DNA of 64,000 nt from Hemibagrus wyckioides (Eukaryota; Chordata; Actinopteri; Siluriformes; Bagridae), in NCBI RefSeq assembly GCF_019097595.1, contig NC_080710.1, forward strand, positions 13,662,280-13,726,279, given 5' to 3'. Of this stretch, positions 34,217 to 45,640 are shown in pieces. The notes under the pieces are model-generated. The model searched no databases and was not told the DNA's origin. It was given only the letters and a program-made list of their open reading frames with translations. How positions within the stretch are numbered: position 1 is the stretch's first letter; the number at the start of each line of letters is the position of its first letter. Position numbers and translations under genes: made by a program.

Positions 34217-35186
34217 TGTGGGAGATAATTTTATAGTTTGAAGTGTATATGTATGGAGCGTGTGTTTGATGTTGTGTAAAATAACCAGGGGACAGCATGA
34301 TTGAGTTTTCAGGTAAAGTTTATTCAGATCGTTTGTTTTTGAGACCAATATAAGGTTTAACGTGACATGTGGCTCGGTCTTTGGCCTTGCATGTAGTCTG
34401 CAAGGGCTTTAGAGAATGAGCGGTAGCAGGCTTGCCAAATTTGGCCCAGTCAATATCAGAGCTGTACTCCAGGTCATCATGACCCATCTTCGCCCTGCTG
34501 GTACCTTGAGAGGCAATGACCTCATCATGGAGCAAACGCAGAGTGTGTTGAACAGCGATGGCAGTATCAGGTGAAATGTCTAGATCAAATATGCAGAAGA
34601 GAAAAGATAGATGAGAAAGCAGTGAAGTGTAAAATGCAATGATAAAGAAGAAAGATGGGGGTAGGCCCCTGTAGAACTGAGAACTTACCCATGCTGTCCA
34701 CTGTAGATGAATGAGTCATCTGGGAAAGTGGAGCTGAAGAAAATCCCACTGGTGGGGGCGGAGACGCCCACATTTTTAATATAATGATTCGCGAAAATAT
34801 AATTATAATGGTATTCGAAAAGTTGTAAATTCAAAGATAATGGTGTCAAAAAAGAACCTAATACTCCAAAAAAGAAAAATAGGTGGGACTTTCTCAGCAG
34901 AGAGCTGGTGATGTGTTACTTTTGGAGAAGATAAGGAAAATGAATAAAAAGACTGTGTTCGGTGATGCCAAGGGAGAGGTTGTTGGGACGTTCATGCGTG
35001 AGCATCTCAATTCTTGTATCAGCGCTGATTACAAATAAAATCTCATATCTGCATTCATCTAGTCTGCATGATTTGTCTTATTTAGTTAGAGTCTCACTCA
35101 GACTGAGCTGTCGGGTCAGTGTGGAAACTGGAGTCAGATTTTGTAGTGAAGTAGTGCTAGTGAGTAGAACAGAATTTTATTCCACA
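34217..35186 (+). repeat. 3' LTR of the endogenous retrovirus
   Basis: 970-bp partner of 21750-22720, with TG...CA ends, followed by the GGAG duplication at 35187-35190. It contains an AATAAA at 35034-35039. Differences from the 5' copy include an insertion near 34720 (gggaaagtgga) and scattered substitutions. Confidence 0.95.
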
Positions 35187-35190
35187 GGAG

Positions 35191-35525
35191 CGATGTTCAA
35201 TGAGGGTTTAGTTTCAGCCTCGCTCTAATGCCGCCGCACTTCCCACATCTTTGTTTATGCTCGTGGCGCCGGTGCTGTGCTCTCTCTGCCGGGTGAGCTG
35301 GAGCAGAGATCCGCGGTGTTTTGCCGATTTCCCGAGGGTGTTGAAAGACCTGTAAATTAACATTTATCCAGTTATGACCGATGTACAACAATGCTTGTCA
35401 GTTGTATGAGATATATGCAAGGCTATTCTGAGTGAATAAACTTGCAATTAGTAGAGAAATAACTACTAAATCACAAAATCTGGGGAGACGCTAAGCCACG
35501 TGCCGCCATCTTGGTCTTGTGTCAT
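35191..35525 (-). pseudogene. LINE segment C: 5' end of the split LINE
   Basis: The minus frame from 35391 to 35197 ends RCGKCGGIRARLKLNP, the part that normally lies just before the LPSIFLANVRSL start of the endonuclease domain in segment B. This shows that the retrovirus split the LINE here. The 5' untranslated end (ccgccatcttgg on the plus strand) reaches about 35510-35525. Together, segments A, B and C give about 3 kb of LINE. Confidence 0.85.
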
Positions 35526-35992
35526 GATGGAATGATGAAGCACATAAGAATGTACTCTAAGGGCAAGTACCTTGTCAAGCTGATAATCCGTGCACCATAT
35601 GTGGTAGAACATTGTGTAGCATTATGGTCGCGTGGGTCAAAAGGTGAGACACAGGGTGTGCATCTTCTAGCAGGGCAATCCACGGAGGATTTTCACAATA
35701 GGCCGGGTATGAATGCAAACACAGGGGTAGCCAGGGCTGTTCTGGCATGCACCCCAGTCTGTAGCCCTGAGGTCAGCCATCAACTTACAGCAGGCCACAC
35801 TTTGAAAATAGGAAGGACAAACAGTAGACAAATACATCATCACAGGGCTCAAGAATGGCACAGGTTGCTTTGTAGTGCCAACGATGACATATTGGATGGC
35901 TCTCCAGGGTCCTGCACACAACAATTAAAACAGAACCATCCAGGTGCAACTGCATATACTGTCCAAACAGGGAATGCACAGTTCTGTCTATT
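35526..35992. other. Unassigned sequence between LINE and repeat
   Basis: A plus frame opens from 35511 to 36179 (222 codons), but it begins in LINE 5' sequence and ends inside the ttcaa repeat. No domain is recognised, so I treat it as chance or as an old retroelement fragment. Confidence 0.4.
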
Positions 35993-36584
35993 CAATTCAA
36001 TTCAATTCAATTCAATTCAATTCAATTCAATTCAATTTATTTGTATAGCACCTTTTACAATGAACATTGTCTCAAAGCAGCTTTACAAAAGTAGAAAAAC
36101 AGAGAAAGGAGAAAATATATATACATATATAAACTTTAAATTAAAGTTACTATTTTATCCCTATTTATTTTATCCCTAATGAGCAAGCTTCCGGTGATGG
36201 TGGCAAGGAAATGTGATGATATGAGAAAGAAACCTTGAGATGAACCAGGCTCAGAAGGAAACCCATCCTCATTTGGGTGACACTGAACAGTAAATAATGT
36301 AAATGTAACTAAATAATGCCCTTTGTATAACAGCAACCAGGGGCCCATGAGGAACTATTAGGTCAGTGTAGTTTCTGAGTTCATTATAGGCACTAATTCA
36401 CTAATGTTCTAGTCCCCAAATGGCTCTGTTCAAGGCTATCTCCTGCTCATAGGCTGTCCACACAGATCCATCCACAGCTTCAGTGAGCACCACCAAGCGA
36501 TAAGACTCTGACCAGGGGTAAAGCCAGTGGTCACGCTAGAAACTCAGAACACTGGGAGCTCGGGAGTGGGATGTATAGCTTGAC

Positions 36585-36615
<31 letters not shown>

Positions 36616-37186
36616 TATTAAGTATGCTTGTAATTATGTGATGTTTAAAGACAATGTAGATTATGTGTAAAGTGGCAGGGACTCCGGCAAGACTAGCTAT
36701 GACAGCATAACTAAAAGGGAGAGCCAGAAGGTGACAGACAGGAAAGGCTTCCCGGGACATAAAGTGTTCAACCACTTCACAGTCAGCAAACCTGTGCGAC
36801 TAGCAAGGGAGGTAAGGCGACAGAATCCAAACATCCTAGTACACCAAACACTCTATGCCCATGAACCTTCCAGATCTGCTCCTTTACCTAAGAAAAACTC
36901 AGCCTAGACTTAAATATTGAGACCCAATCCCAAACACTAATAGGAAGGCCGTTCCATAACTGTGGGGTTTTGTAAGAAAAAGCTTTGCCCCCTGCAGTAG
37001 CCTTTGCTACTTGAGGTACTACCAAATAACCTGCACCTTTTGATCGGAGTAGGCATGGCGGATCATAAATAACCAAAATATTGCTCAGGTACTGTGGCAC
37101 GAAGTCCATTAAATGCTTTATAGGTCAGTTATAGTATTTTATAATCAATGCAAAATTTGAGGAAAAAGGGAGCCAATGTAGTCATA

Positions 37187-38435
37187 CACTATATTGCCAA
37201 TAGTATTCGCTCACCCATCCAAATAATCAGAATCAGGTGTTCCAATCACTTCCATGGCCACAGGTGTATAAAATCAAGCACCTAGGCATGCAGAGTGTTT
37301 TTACAAACATTTGTGAAAGAATGGGTCGCTCTCAGGAGCTCAGTGAATTCCAGCGTGGAACTGTGATAGGATGCCACCTGTGCGACAAATCCAGTCGTGA
37401 AATTTCCTCGCTCCTAAATATTCCACAGTCAACTGTCAGCTGTATTATAAGAATGTGGAAGTGTTTGGGAACGACAGCAACTCAGCCACGAAGTGGTGGG
37501 CCACGTAAACTGACGGAGCGGGGTCAGCGGATGCTGAGGCGCATAGTGCGAAGAGGTCGCCAACTTTCTGCAGAGTCAATTGCTACAGACCTCCAAACTT
37601 CATGTGGCCTTCAGATTAGCTCAAGAACAGTGCGCAGAGAGCTTCATGGAATGGGTTTCCATGGCAGAGCAGCTGCATCCAAGCCATACATCACCAAGTG
37701 CAATGCAAAGCGTCGGATGCAGTGGTGTAAAGCACGCCGCCACTGGACTCTAGAGCAGTGGAGACGCGTTCTCTGGAGTGACGAATCGCGCTTCTCCATC
37801 TGGCAATCTGATGGACGAGTCTGGGTTTGGCGGTTGCCAGGAGAACGGTACTTGTCTTACTGCATTGTGCCAAGTGTAAAGTTAGGTGGAGGGGGGATTA
37901 TGGTGTGGGGTTGTTTTTCAGGAGCTGGGCTTGGCCCCTTAGTTCCAGTGAAAGGAACTCTGAATGCTTCAGCATACCAAGACATTTTGGACAATTCCAT
38001 GCTCCCAACTTTGTGGGAACAGTTTGGAGCTGGCCCCTTCCTCTTCCAACATGACTGTGCACCAGTGCACAAAGCAAGGTCCATAAAGACATGGATGACA
38101 GAGTCTGGTGTGGATGAACTTGACTGGCCTGCACAGAGTCCTGACCTCAACCCGATAGAACACCTTTGGGATGAATTAGAGCGGAGACTGAGAGCCAGGC
38201 CTTCTCGTCCAACATCAGTGTGTGATCTCACAAATGCGCTTCTGGAAGAATGGTCAAAAATTCCCATAAACACACTCCTAAACCTTGTGGACAGCCTTCC
38301 CAGAAGAGTTGAAGCTGTTATAGCTGCAAAGGGTGGACCGACGTCATATTGAACCCTATGGATTAGGAATGGGATGTCACTTAATTTCATATGCGAGTCA
38401 AGGCAGGTGAGCGAATACTTTTGGCAATATAGTGT
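37187..38435 (+). mobile_element. Complete Tc1-like transposon (family B) with TA duplication
   Basis: 1249 bp with inverted repeats of about 30 bp (cactatattgccaatagtat at the left; gcaatatagtg at the right), flanked by TA at 37185-37186 and 38436-38437. It contains one uninterrupted transposase gene. The same family sits broken at 6142-7380. The left repeat has a single change (aatag for aaaag). Confidence 0.95.
37321..38352 (+). CDS. Tc1-family transposase, apparently intact (343 aa)
   Basis: Cut-and-paste transposase acting in the nucleus on its own inverted repeats. I start it at [10 protein letters not shown] (37321); the frame is open from 37237, but the extra 28 codons lie in the terminal and untranslated region, and the homologous copy starts at the same Met. 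The N-terminal helix-turn-helix DNA-binding region covers roughly residues 1-110 ([16 protein letters not shown]) with an AT-hook-like word (RSGGPRKL, where the sister copy has RSGRPRKL, so one basic residue is lost). Catalytic residues are Asp in LWSDESRF, Asp in [10 protein letters not shown] and Glu in LNPIEHLW, with 34 residues between the last two (DD34E). Length is normal for the family. There is no stop or frameshift, so it may be a young copy. Confidence 0.93.
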   Translation: MGRSQELSEFQRGTVIGCHLCDKSSREISSLLNIPQSTVSCIIRMWKCLGTTATQPRSGGPRKLTERGQRMLRRIVRRGRQLSAESIATDLQTSCGLQISSRTVRRELHGMGFHGRAAASKPYITKCNAKRRMQWCKARRHWTLEQWRRVLWSDESRFSIWQSDGRVWVWRLPGERYLSYCIVPSVKLGGGGIMVWGCFSGAGLGPLVPVKGTLNASAYQDILDNSMLPTLWEQFGAGPFLFQHDCAPVHKARSIKTWMTESGVDELDWPAQSPDLNPIEHLWDELERRLRARPSRPTSVCDLTNALLEEWSKIPINTLLNLVDSLPRRVEAVIAAKGGPTSY

Positions 38436-38837
38436 ATCTTTTGGTTCTAGTTAGGACTCTAGCTGCTGCGTTCTGGACTAACTGGAGCTTGTTTATGCTC
38501 CTACGAAATCTTGGTGACTGAAGCATGCAATAAAGTATAATAGAACCCAAATATTATAATACTAAACTTGCATAAAATGCCTCTCTCCAGTTTTCTAGGT
38601 ATGTTATAGATAATGAACTGGATGGGCACTCCCCAGCCCTGCCAGCTCCACCAGCTCCACCGACTGCATCAGCTTCACCATCCAATTATGAAGAACACAC
38701 CCAACCAGACCACCGCCAGGCAGCACACACCTCATAGAGGACAACCTAAGTCATGATTGTTGCACACTGTACCCACTTGCAGTCTACTCTAATTGGCTCC
38801 TGACACTATGATCCTTTCTTATCAACACTAGAAGTAG

Positions 38838-39500
38838 ATGTGGATGAAACAGACCCGAATGGACAACAAGGGTGCCCTGTTCGATCAGGTGCAAGTGGTA
38901 AAACCCACAATGTCATGCAGTTCGATGGCTGAAGCGGCGGGACCAGACGGACAGCCCGTCCTCATGCACGCCCATGGACTATCAAGGACATATGAGGAAA
39001 TACACAAACAGCACCCAGACCCAAGTGAAGTAGGTGGACAAAAGTTCACAGAGAACTTGCTCCACTTTTGCCTGGAGTTCAGACCCACATCAAAGGGACT
39101 GAGATGCCTTCAGGGTCGTAAGTTTGTAGTGGAAATCTCAAGGGTGAGAGTTGCATGGCCGGATGATCTCTTCGCTCAGGCCAATGTGAACTGGCAACAT
39201 GCTGACAACATGTAATAGAGACACCTGGTCAGCAGAGTCAAGGAAGCAAAATGCAAAGTGGCATTCCTGATCAGAATGGATATGACAAAGACTGCAATGT
39301 GCAGACAACAAGACTCAGAATTCATGTCTCAATACCTCACATGGCTCACTATGTGCTCAGTGGACTTACTGCAACTTGAATGCCAATGAAATCATCCCTT
39401 ATGAGGCTCATCTGAGAAACAGCTTCGTGAATGTACTAAAGGAGGAGAAACATCAAAAACACATGTATAACATGGGGCACGGGAAAACTAAACCTCATTA
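38838..39500 (+). pseudogene. Gag-like fragment of a second endogenous retrovirus
   Basis: A 125-codon plus frame (38838-39215) followed by broken frames. Downstream words such as FMSQYLTWLT and EAHLRNSFVNVLKEE (near 39320-39450) look like retroviral capsid C-terminal helices, and AEKLLNQEKQ follows near 39520. It lies upstream of, and in the same orientation as, the RT fragment at 40360. Assignment as gag rests on position and weak pattern. Confidence 0.45.
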
Positions 39501-40339
39501 AACAGCACACAATACATGCAGAGAAGCTGCTGAACCAAGAAAAACAAAGGAAGGTAAAAAGAAGTCACAAAAATTCACACAAGGCCCAACTTGCTCTCCT
39601 TTAGATGGTCTCCTACCAACTGCAAGCCGGACAGGGAAGCAACCGTGGATGAGACCAGGCCAAGGGAGGCATGGCAGAGGATGAGGAAGAAATGATGGAT
39701 GCTTCGGTGGCAGAGAATGAGGCAGGAATGATGATTGCTTTGAGAGCAGGAAGAGGGATCACTGGTTTAAAGACTGTGCCCAGAATGTACAAGAAACTGA
39801 CAGCACTATGGAAGGGGGATTGATGGGATGGTGGGGGAGAGGTGAGAGAGCCAGAAGGGTTGGGTGAGTCACAATCCCCTATGCTTTGCAAAGAGCCACT
39901 TATGCATGGGTCACTTATAACATTTCTTGTAGATTTTCTTGATCATTTTCTTGAAATGTGAAATAGAAAGATGTTGTTGTTGAAAAGGTTGCTTTGGGAT
40001 GAACACCACTGTGCAGTAGAAATTGGTTTGTAAGTAAAAGGCCCAGCAAGCCTCACCCCTTTGCCATAGAGGGATCATTTCCACATTTCTCACTTTCCAC
40101 TCACTGTGACCTTTCCATGGAAGGACATAGGCTCATGGTTGTACAGGGTCTAGAGAGAAATAATTGGGCACCTACCTCTGACCCAACAGTTTCTTAAAAC
40201 AGTAATGCGAAGGTATACACCACACCTCTAAATTGGATAGTCTCTACTGAGAGAACGTTGGAAATGATCCCTGACTAAATATTGGCCTAATAAGTTGATG
40301 CGCAGCTTGGCTTACATGTTCCTGCAAATATTGCTAGAT

Positions 40340-42305
40340 GATGCAAGACAGAGGAGTGCCCAAGGAACATGATGTGGGGCTAAATAAGAACTGTCCCCCA
40401 GTCTACATCATCCCAAAGTCTGACTACAGACCATGCAAAGCGCAATATTTGCTGATGGTGAAGGTGATAGCAGGCATCTCCTGGTGTTAGTTGCTAAAGG
40501 AGGATGCATTTGTTCCATGTGAGACCTTGCCAGACTGTACACCTATATTTCCTGTAAAAAAAACCATCAGCGCAGCAGGTGAGCCTGAAGAGTGGAGATT
40601 TATCCAAGACCTAAAAGCTGTTAATGATGCAGTAGTGCAAAGGGCTCCAAATGTCCCTAACCCCTATACCAGTGCTTCCCAAACTGTGGGTCGCGGCCCC
40701 CTGGTGGGCCGTAGCGGTATTGCAGGGGGGCCGTAGCTAGGCTAAATCAAAATATTAAAATAATTAAAATATTTTAGAATAGAATATAAAAAGCTTCTGT
40801 TACACACTTTGATTCAATATAACTGTAAATAGTATGCAGACAGTATGTAGTGTTAAGGATTTAAATATATTTGTAAAGAATGTTTACATCATCTTATTTT
40901 CACCAGCATATAAAAATATTACATTTTATGGTAGATCTCATAATTCACATGAAATTCTTACAAACTGGTTAATAAATGTTGGTAATTTTGTGCAAAGAGA
41001 CAATCTGCTTTATTAAATATATCTAATATACAAATATATGTATAAATATATCTTTATACTATTAATCAATATACTGTATTTTTTAAACAAAGAGGTTGGG
41101 AGGGGGGGTCGTGGAGCTTTTGCTATGTATTTAGGGGGCCTTACCCCTCTGAAGTTTGGGAAGCTCTGCCCTATACAATCTTGTTGTAGCTAACGCCTGA
41201 GAACAAATGGTTTTCAATTGTAGATTTAGCTTAAGCATTATTTAGTGTTCCTGTTCATCCAGACAGTCAATTTTGGTTCGCTTTTTCTTTTAATGGCAAG
41301 TCATACACCTTCACATGCCTATGCGAAGGTTACTGTGAATCTCCAAACATATACAGTAAAGCCCTCAGAAACAGTTTGCAGTCTCTCACTTTAATTAAAG
41401 TTTCAGTCCTCCTTCAGTGCATGATTGTCTTTTAGCAGCTCCCATGAAAGAACAGTGTGAAATTGACACAATTGCACTACTCTGTCACCTCACTAAAGAG
41501 GGACATAAGGTGAGCCTATCCAAAGTTTGTACAAAAACAAAGTGACATTTCTAGGGCATTTAATCTCAGCAGATGGCAAATGATTGGAAACTAGTAGAGC
41601 TGAAGCCATCCAAAACATTCCAAAACCAATCACAAAGAAACAATTAATGTCTTTTCTTGGAATGTGCTCATATTGCAGGATGTTCATCCTAGATTATGCA
41701 ATCCTCGAGGCTCCCTTGAGTGCTATAGCTCATGGGAAGGGCTTACTAGCCCACAGTGCCCCTAAGTGGATCCTTTAAAAAACTTAAAAGAGCTCTACAA
41801 ACTCCACAAACACTGGACACCCCAGATCCAAACACTCCTCTCACACAGACAGTTGATGAAAAGCAGGGTTTCATGACATCAGTGTTGTTACAAGACCATG
41901 GGGTAAACTCAGACCAGTAGCTTATTTTTCAGCTAAACATCCTATGTGTCTCAGAGCTGCCGCAGTCAACACCTCAAGAGACATTGTGGGGTGCAGCAAA
42001 CTAACTCTTCTTGTTCTACATGCTGTGTCACAGCTATTGCTAGAACAGAAAACAGTGCACATCACTGCAGCCAGATGGCTGAGATACAACATGGTCTTAT
42101 TGGAAATGCCTAATATTACAGTAAAACGCTGCACAGTCCTTAACCCTGCCTCTCTTCTTCCAACAGATGCAGATGGAGAGCCTCATAATTGTGTTGATGT
42201 TGTTAATTAAATTTGTAGTCCTAGGCCAGACCTGAAGAAAACACTATTGCAAAATCCAGACCTGGACCTATTTGTTGATGGATCGGAATCCAGAGACCCA
42301 GACAC
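40340..42305 (+). pseudogene. Decayed retroviral pol fragment, split by a hAT MITE
   Basis: RT begins near 40350 (HDVGLNKN). Fingers and palm include PDCTPIFPVKK and EEWRFIQDLKAVND (40491-40669). Reading resumes after the MITE from 41177 with FSIVDLA, CEGYCESPNIY near 41325-41355, and the connection word [12 protein letters not shown] at 41584-41778. An RNase H start, LFVDGSESRD, lies near 42268-42300. Many stops are present. It differs from the retrovirus at 21750-35186 but has the same overall pol type. Confidence 0.8.
40670..41168. mobile_element. hAT MITE inside the retroviral RT
   Basis: 499 bp with inverted ends cagtgcttcccaaact and (reverse complement) cagagcttcccaaact, flanked on both sides by ccctatac (40662-40669 and 41169-41176), a perfect 8-bp duplication. 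It has no transposase. Removing it rejoins the RT words before and after. The end sequence is the well-known cagtg(g/c)ttcccaaact type of hAT. Confidence 0.93.
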
Positions 42306-43130
42306 AGGCCGCTGAAGGAGAATGCTATGAGAGAGCATGTGAGAAAAGGGAAGTACCTCACTCCATCCTCATTTTCTGAATGTGTATGTGACAGACGTCT
42401 CTTTGCAAAAAGACATCTGATTTGCGTGCCCTGCACTTTACTTCTGCTATCTTCTTGGGCAGCTGCATTACTACCTCTAGTATTTCTGATATGGCCTATT
42501 TCTGATATGGCTTGGCCATGTGATAGTTGACCCGTCAGCTTTCTGAGTCACTTAAAGGGGGGAATTCCCCCTATTTTCCAGGCTCTGACTATGACAAGGA
42601 TATTGAAGCCACAGTTCTGAATTTGAACCTTAAGATTTTCAAGACAATTTTGAATGGGACTTTTTTTGGAAGGGAAAGGGTGGGGGATGCTTTCGTTTTA
42701 CAGCAAACATAAGGAAATATGTCTTTTTTTTTACATTCAGCATTTATGCTTTTGTGTTGTTCAATGAAAGAATTAATTAAAGTTTTACTTAAAATTAAAT
42801 CAAAGTCAAAAATCTCATTCATGCATAAGTTTGCTTGCATGTCAGCTTATGACCAAACAAAATGTTTATATTAATGTTTGTATATTCAGTTTATATAAGT
42901 TTCCCCAAATTGCTAAGTAATTTAAATGAATTCCCGTAAATTCCCATAAATTCCTGTTAAATTTCCAACTTGGAATATTTCCAAAATTCCCGAGATGAAG
43001 TTGCCATGGAAATTTTCCAGAAATTTACCGGAAATGTTCCGCCTCTTTGCAACCCTACCCAAAAGACACCAAACAAGCATCCAGCTCGTTGCAGTCTAGT
43101 GCAAAGTCCCATAAAACTCCACTCTATTTA
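42306..43130. other. Unassigned sequence, partly repeat-like
   Basis: A purine run cacttaaaggggggaatt at about 42550-42566 resembles a polypurine tract and may be the end of the retroviral fragment. No LTR follows. At 42900-43060, nested attcccgtaaattcccataa and ttccggtaaatttct-like words with a gaggcggaacatttccgg end (minus strand) look like another degenerate DNA repeat. Confidence 0.35.
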
Positions 43131-43135
43131 TCCTC

Positions 43136-43701
43136 TGTAACGGAACGTGCAGATCCAGAACACCAGAGGGAACCATCACCTGAGTTTTGACATCATGAAC
43201 TGACTTCCGGTGCCTGGGTATATAAACAGTAATAAGCCCTTTGTTCCCTGCAAAGTATCGTTCTCTCTGAGTGCATACCGAGCGTTACCATAATATTGTC
43301 TAGATCAGGGGTGTTCAGTCTTATGCGCAAAGGGCCGGTGTGGGTGCAGGTTTTCATTCCAACTGAGCAGAAGCCACATCTGAGTCTATTGAAAGCCAAG
43401 ATCAGTTGATCAGACAGTTGGAATCAGGTGTAGCTCCTGCTTGGTTGGAATGAAAACCTGCACCAACCACGGCCCTTTCTGGATTAGATTGGACATCCCT
43501 GGTCTAGATAGATTGTCTATGATCCTTGCCTGTTCCTATTCGACTTAGAGTTTCGGTTTTGCGATTTGGTTTCAAGAGTGTATTGTTTCCCGGCTTTTGA
43601 CCCTTTTGCTTATCCATACCTACTACAAGTATTGCCTGCCGTTTTATGAATAAAGTTCTGCAAATGGATTCAGATCAACCCGCTTCGAGTGCGTCCTTAC
43701 A
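43136..43701 (+). mobile_element. Solo LTR of a Gypsy-type retrotransposon
   Basis: Starts tgtaacggaacg and ends gtccttaca, flanked by a 5-bp duplication TCCTC (43131-43135 and 43702-43706). It has TATA-like tatataaac near 43219 and AATAAA at about 43649. There is no internal region, so it is a recombination-derived solo LTR. Without the nested MITE it is about 362 bp. Its 3' part resembles 15590-15780. Confidence 0.9.
43306..43501. mobile_element. hAT MITE nested in the solo LTR
   Basis: 196 bp with ends caggggtgttcagtct and (reverse complement) cagggatgtccaatct, flanked by a perfect 8-bp duplication gtctagat (43298-43305 and 43502-43509). Large internal inverted repeats (gcaggttttcattccaac and its complement) make almost the whole element a hairpin. 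Confidence 0.93.
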
Positions 43702-43706
43702 TCCTC

Positions 43707-44639
43707 CTTTTAAATTTGCTTAGCTTCTTAAAATTGCTGCCTCACTCATTTAATTTGCATCGCTTCTTATAATTGAACACCTTCTTAGAAAAACCCCTTT
43801 CTTTGTACTTTTCACTTTCTCATTCACTATATTTGTCTAAGTGATGCTTTATTTATTAACTTATTATGAGACTTTAGTCACCTAACATGCAACTCTTATA
43901 GAAATCTTGTATATTTGTGTCCTTTATTTGACCGAACTTTTTAAAAAAACAGTGACCTTATATTTGAATAATCAATACTATAGCCATCTCTCTCTCCTTT
44001 TCCCTCTGTTTTCCTCTACCAATCTCTCAAGCTCCAGTAAGTTAATCAAGATGAAGTACACCAGATCTAAGTTTAACAATAATCATTCATAAATTATATT
44101 TATCAAATAATCAAAAAATTATAATTTATCATTTATCAAAAATAATATTTTGCTGTGTCAGTATATTGCTTGTTATGCATGGTGTTTCTACTGTATGATC
44201 TTTTAACTTATATTTGCCCCTGCTGCTATGGTTAATTTTAACATAAGTTCTTATCTCATCTGCTGGCTGCTGTGGTTAGTGCTCTTCACACCTACTGCTG
44301 TAGCTAGCGCTCTTTCTAGGAACACAATGTCTAGTGCACATCCGTCAGACTGGTTACTGCAATCTATTTTTTTTGTAAAATAGATAATAGATGTGGTAGC
44401 CCTGTGTGTTTTTTCTGTACTTTTTTCAGGACTGGGTGTTCTCTCTGAGCAATGTACTGAGTCATTATTATTTGATAATAACTCATATCTGTTTTACTCT
44501 TCATAATAAACAAATTTTCCTACGTTCAAGTTTGGTTATTTATTCTCATACTACTATTTTCATGCTTCTTGCGTTTAATATGGTTAATATTGCCTTAATA
44601 CCATAACTTGTAATTTGGTATATTTATGCTATTATAATG
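43707..44639. other. AT-rich sequence, nothing recognised
   Basis: Small overlapping frames only; no repeat ends, domain or RNA gene seen. Confidence 0.5.
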
Positions 44640-45640
44640 CTTAAGCTTAAGTAGAACTATCAGAAAAATCTCAACACATGTCATAGCCTGTGCACCTCAC
44701 ATTGCTTATCAAGAATGACTGGCTTGTCAATAATGCGTGTAATGCATGGGAGGTATACATTGTTACTGGATTGCCCATGATAATTGTTGAGGCATTCTGT
44801 ATGCAAATGCTGCTGCTGCCATTGCACAGTAACAAGGTGGCAATCCCTTCTCAACCTTGTCAGGACAGTACTAAAACACACAATTAGTAGTTGTCCTGAT
44901 CCATTTTGCATATTGAGTACTTCTGATGCAAATCCTTTTCTCTCGGACACGTACAGATGGAATGGCATACTATAGACAGGGCTTACCAGTGCTGGTGCTG
45001 AGGCCATAGTGCTTTTTAATAGCTCAAATGCCACCTGCCCCTTGGCAGTTCAAGTTAACGGGCATTAGATTTAGTTTGATCTGCAGCCTTTATCATTTCC
45101 CTGAGCAGCTAAACCCTTAACACAAAATCACATATCCACGGCCTGCTAAACCTGTGTGCGTGGTCCCTTCCAGAACTTGCCCCAGGTATTCCACCCTCTT
45201 TTGGCAAAACTGCAACTTTTCTTTGCTTTCTTTGTGCCCGTTTTGTGTTAGTGTTTTTAGCACCACTAGCGAATCCTCTTAACACTGCACTTTTGTTAGG
45301 CTACTAATTAATAAAAGTAATAAGTAATTTGCTGATTTGCTAGGTCCCGTGCAAAAAATTGGTTGAAGATTGACAGGCTTTCACAATACCCTTGTGGCAA
45401 TGGTATAGGTATAGGTGTATTGCTGCCCTCCATTGGTAAATACAAATAATGGTTGAAAGTCTGGGTGTAATGGAACGCTGAAAAATGCTGAACATAAATC
45501 TATCCCCATATACCACCTTCTGGAATGTTGGATAGTAACGTGTGAGGATCCAGGACCACCAGCGTTTCAGCCACTACTACCTGATTGACTGGTCACAAAT
45601 CATGGATCAGTTGCCATTCGCGATCATCTAAGTGAAGTGA
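44640..45640 (-). pseudogene. Retroviral pol fragment on the minus strand
   Basis: Reading on the minus strand from about 45625, the RT words EWQLIHDL and DPHTLLSNIP parallel those of the retrovirus at 28600-28690. The connection/RNase H part is at 45034-44681 (FHLYVSERKGFASEVL), parallel to 29280-29340. Stops and frameshifts are frequent. It is an older, separate insertion of a related retrovirus, in opposite orientation. Confidence 0.75.

Larger units (their letters stand above)
35993..38630. repeat. Unclassified interspersed repeat starting with (TTCAA)n, split by a Tc1
   Basis: Begins with nine or so ttcaa units (35993-36037), then tttatttgtatagcacctttt, a sequence I recall as very common in fish genomes. 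It continues to 37186, is interrupted by the Tc1 at 37187-38435, and resumes with ggactctagctgctgcgtt until about 38630. On the minus strand at about 37109-36888 a short frame contains AFSYKTPQLWNGLP, the kind of word found near the C-terminus of fish LINE ORF2, which hints at a non-LTR origin. A short GA run lies at 36584-36614. Class uncertain. Confidence 0.55.

Noticed and set aside
36000..36040. Possible CRISPR-like or telomeric array of ttcaa units
   Set aside because: A pure pentanucleotide microsatellite at the edge of a dispersed repeat, without spacers.
35511..36179. 222-codon plus frame
   Set aside because: Spans the end of a LINE, unassigned sequence and the ttcaa repeat; a composite, not a gene.
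37857..38390. 177-codon minus frame
   Set aside because: Antisense shadow of the intact Tc1 transposase gene.
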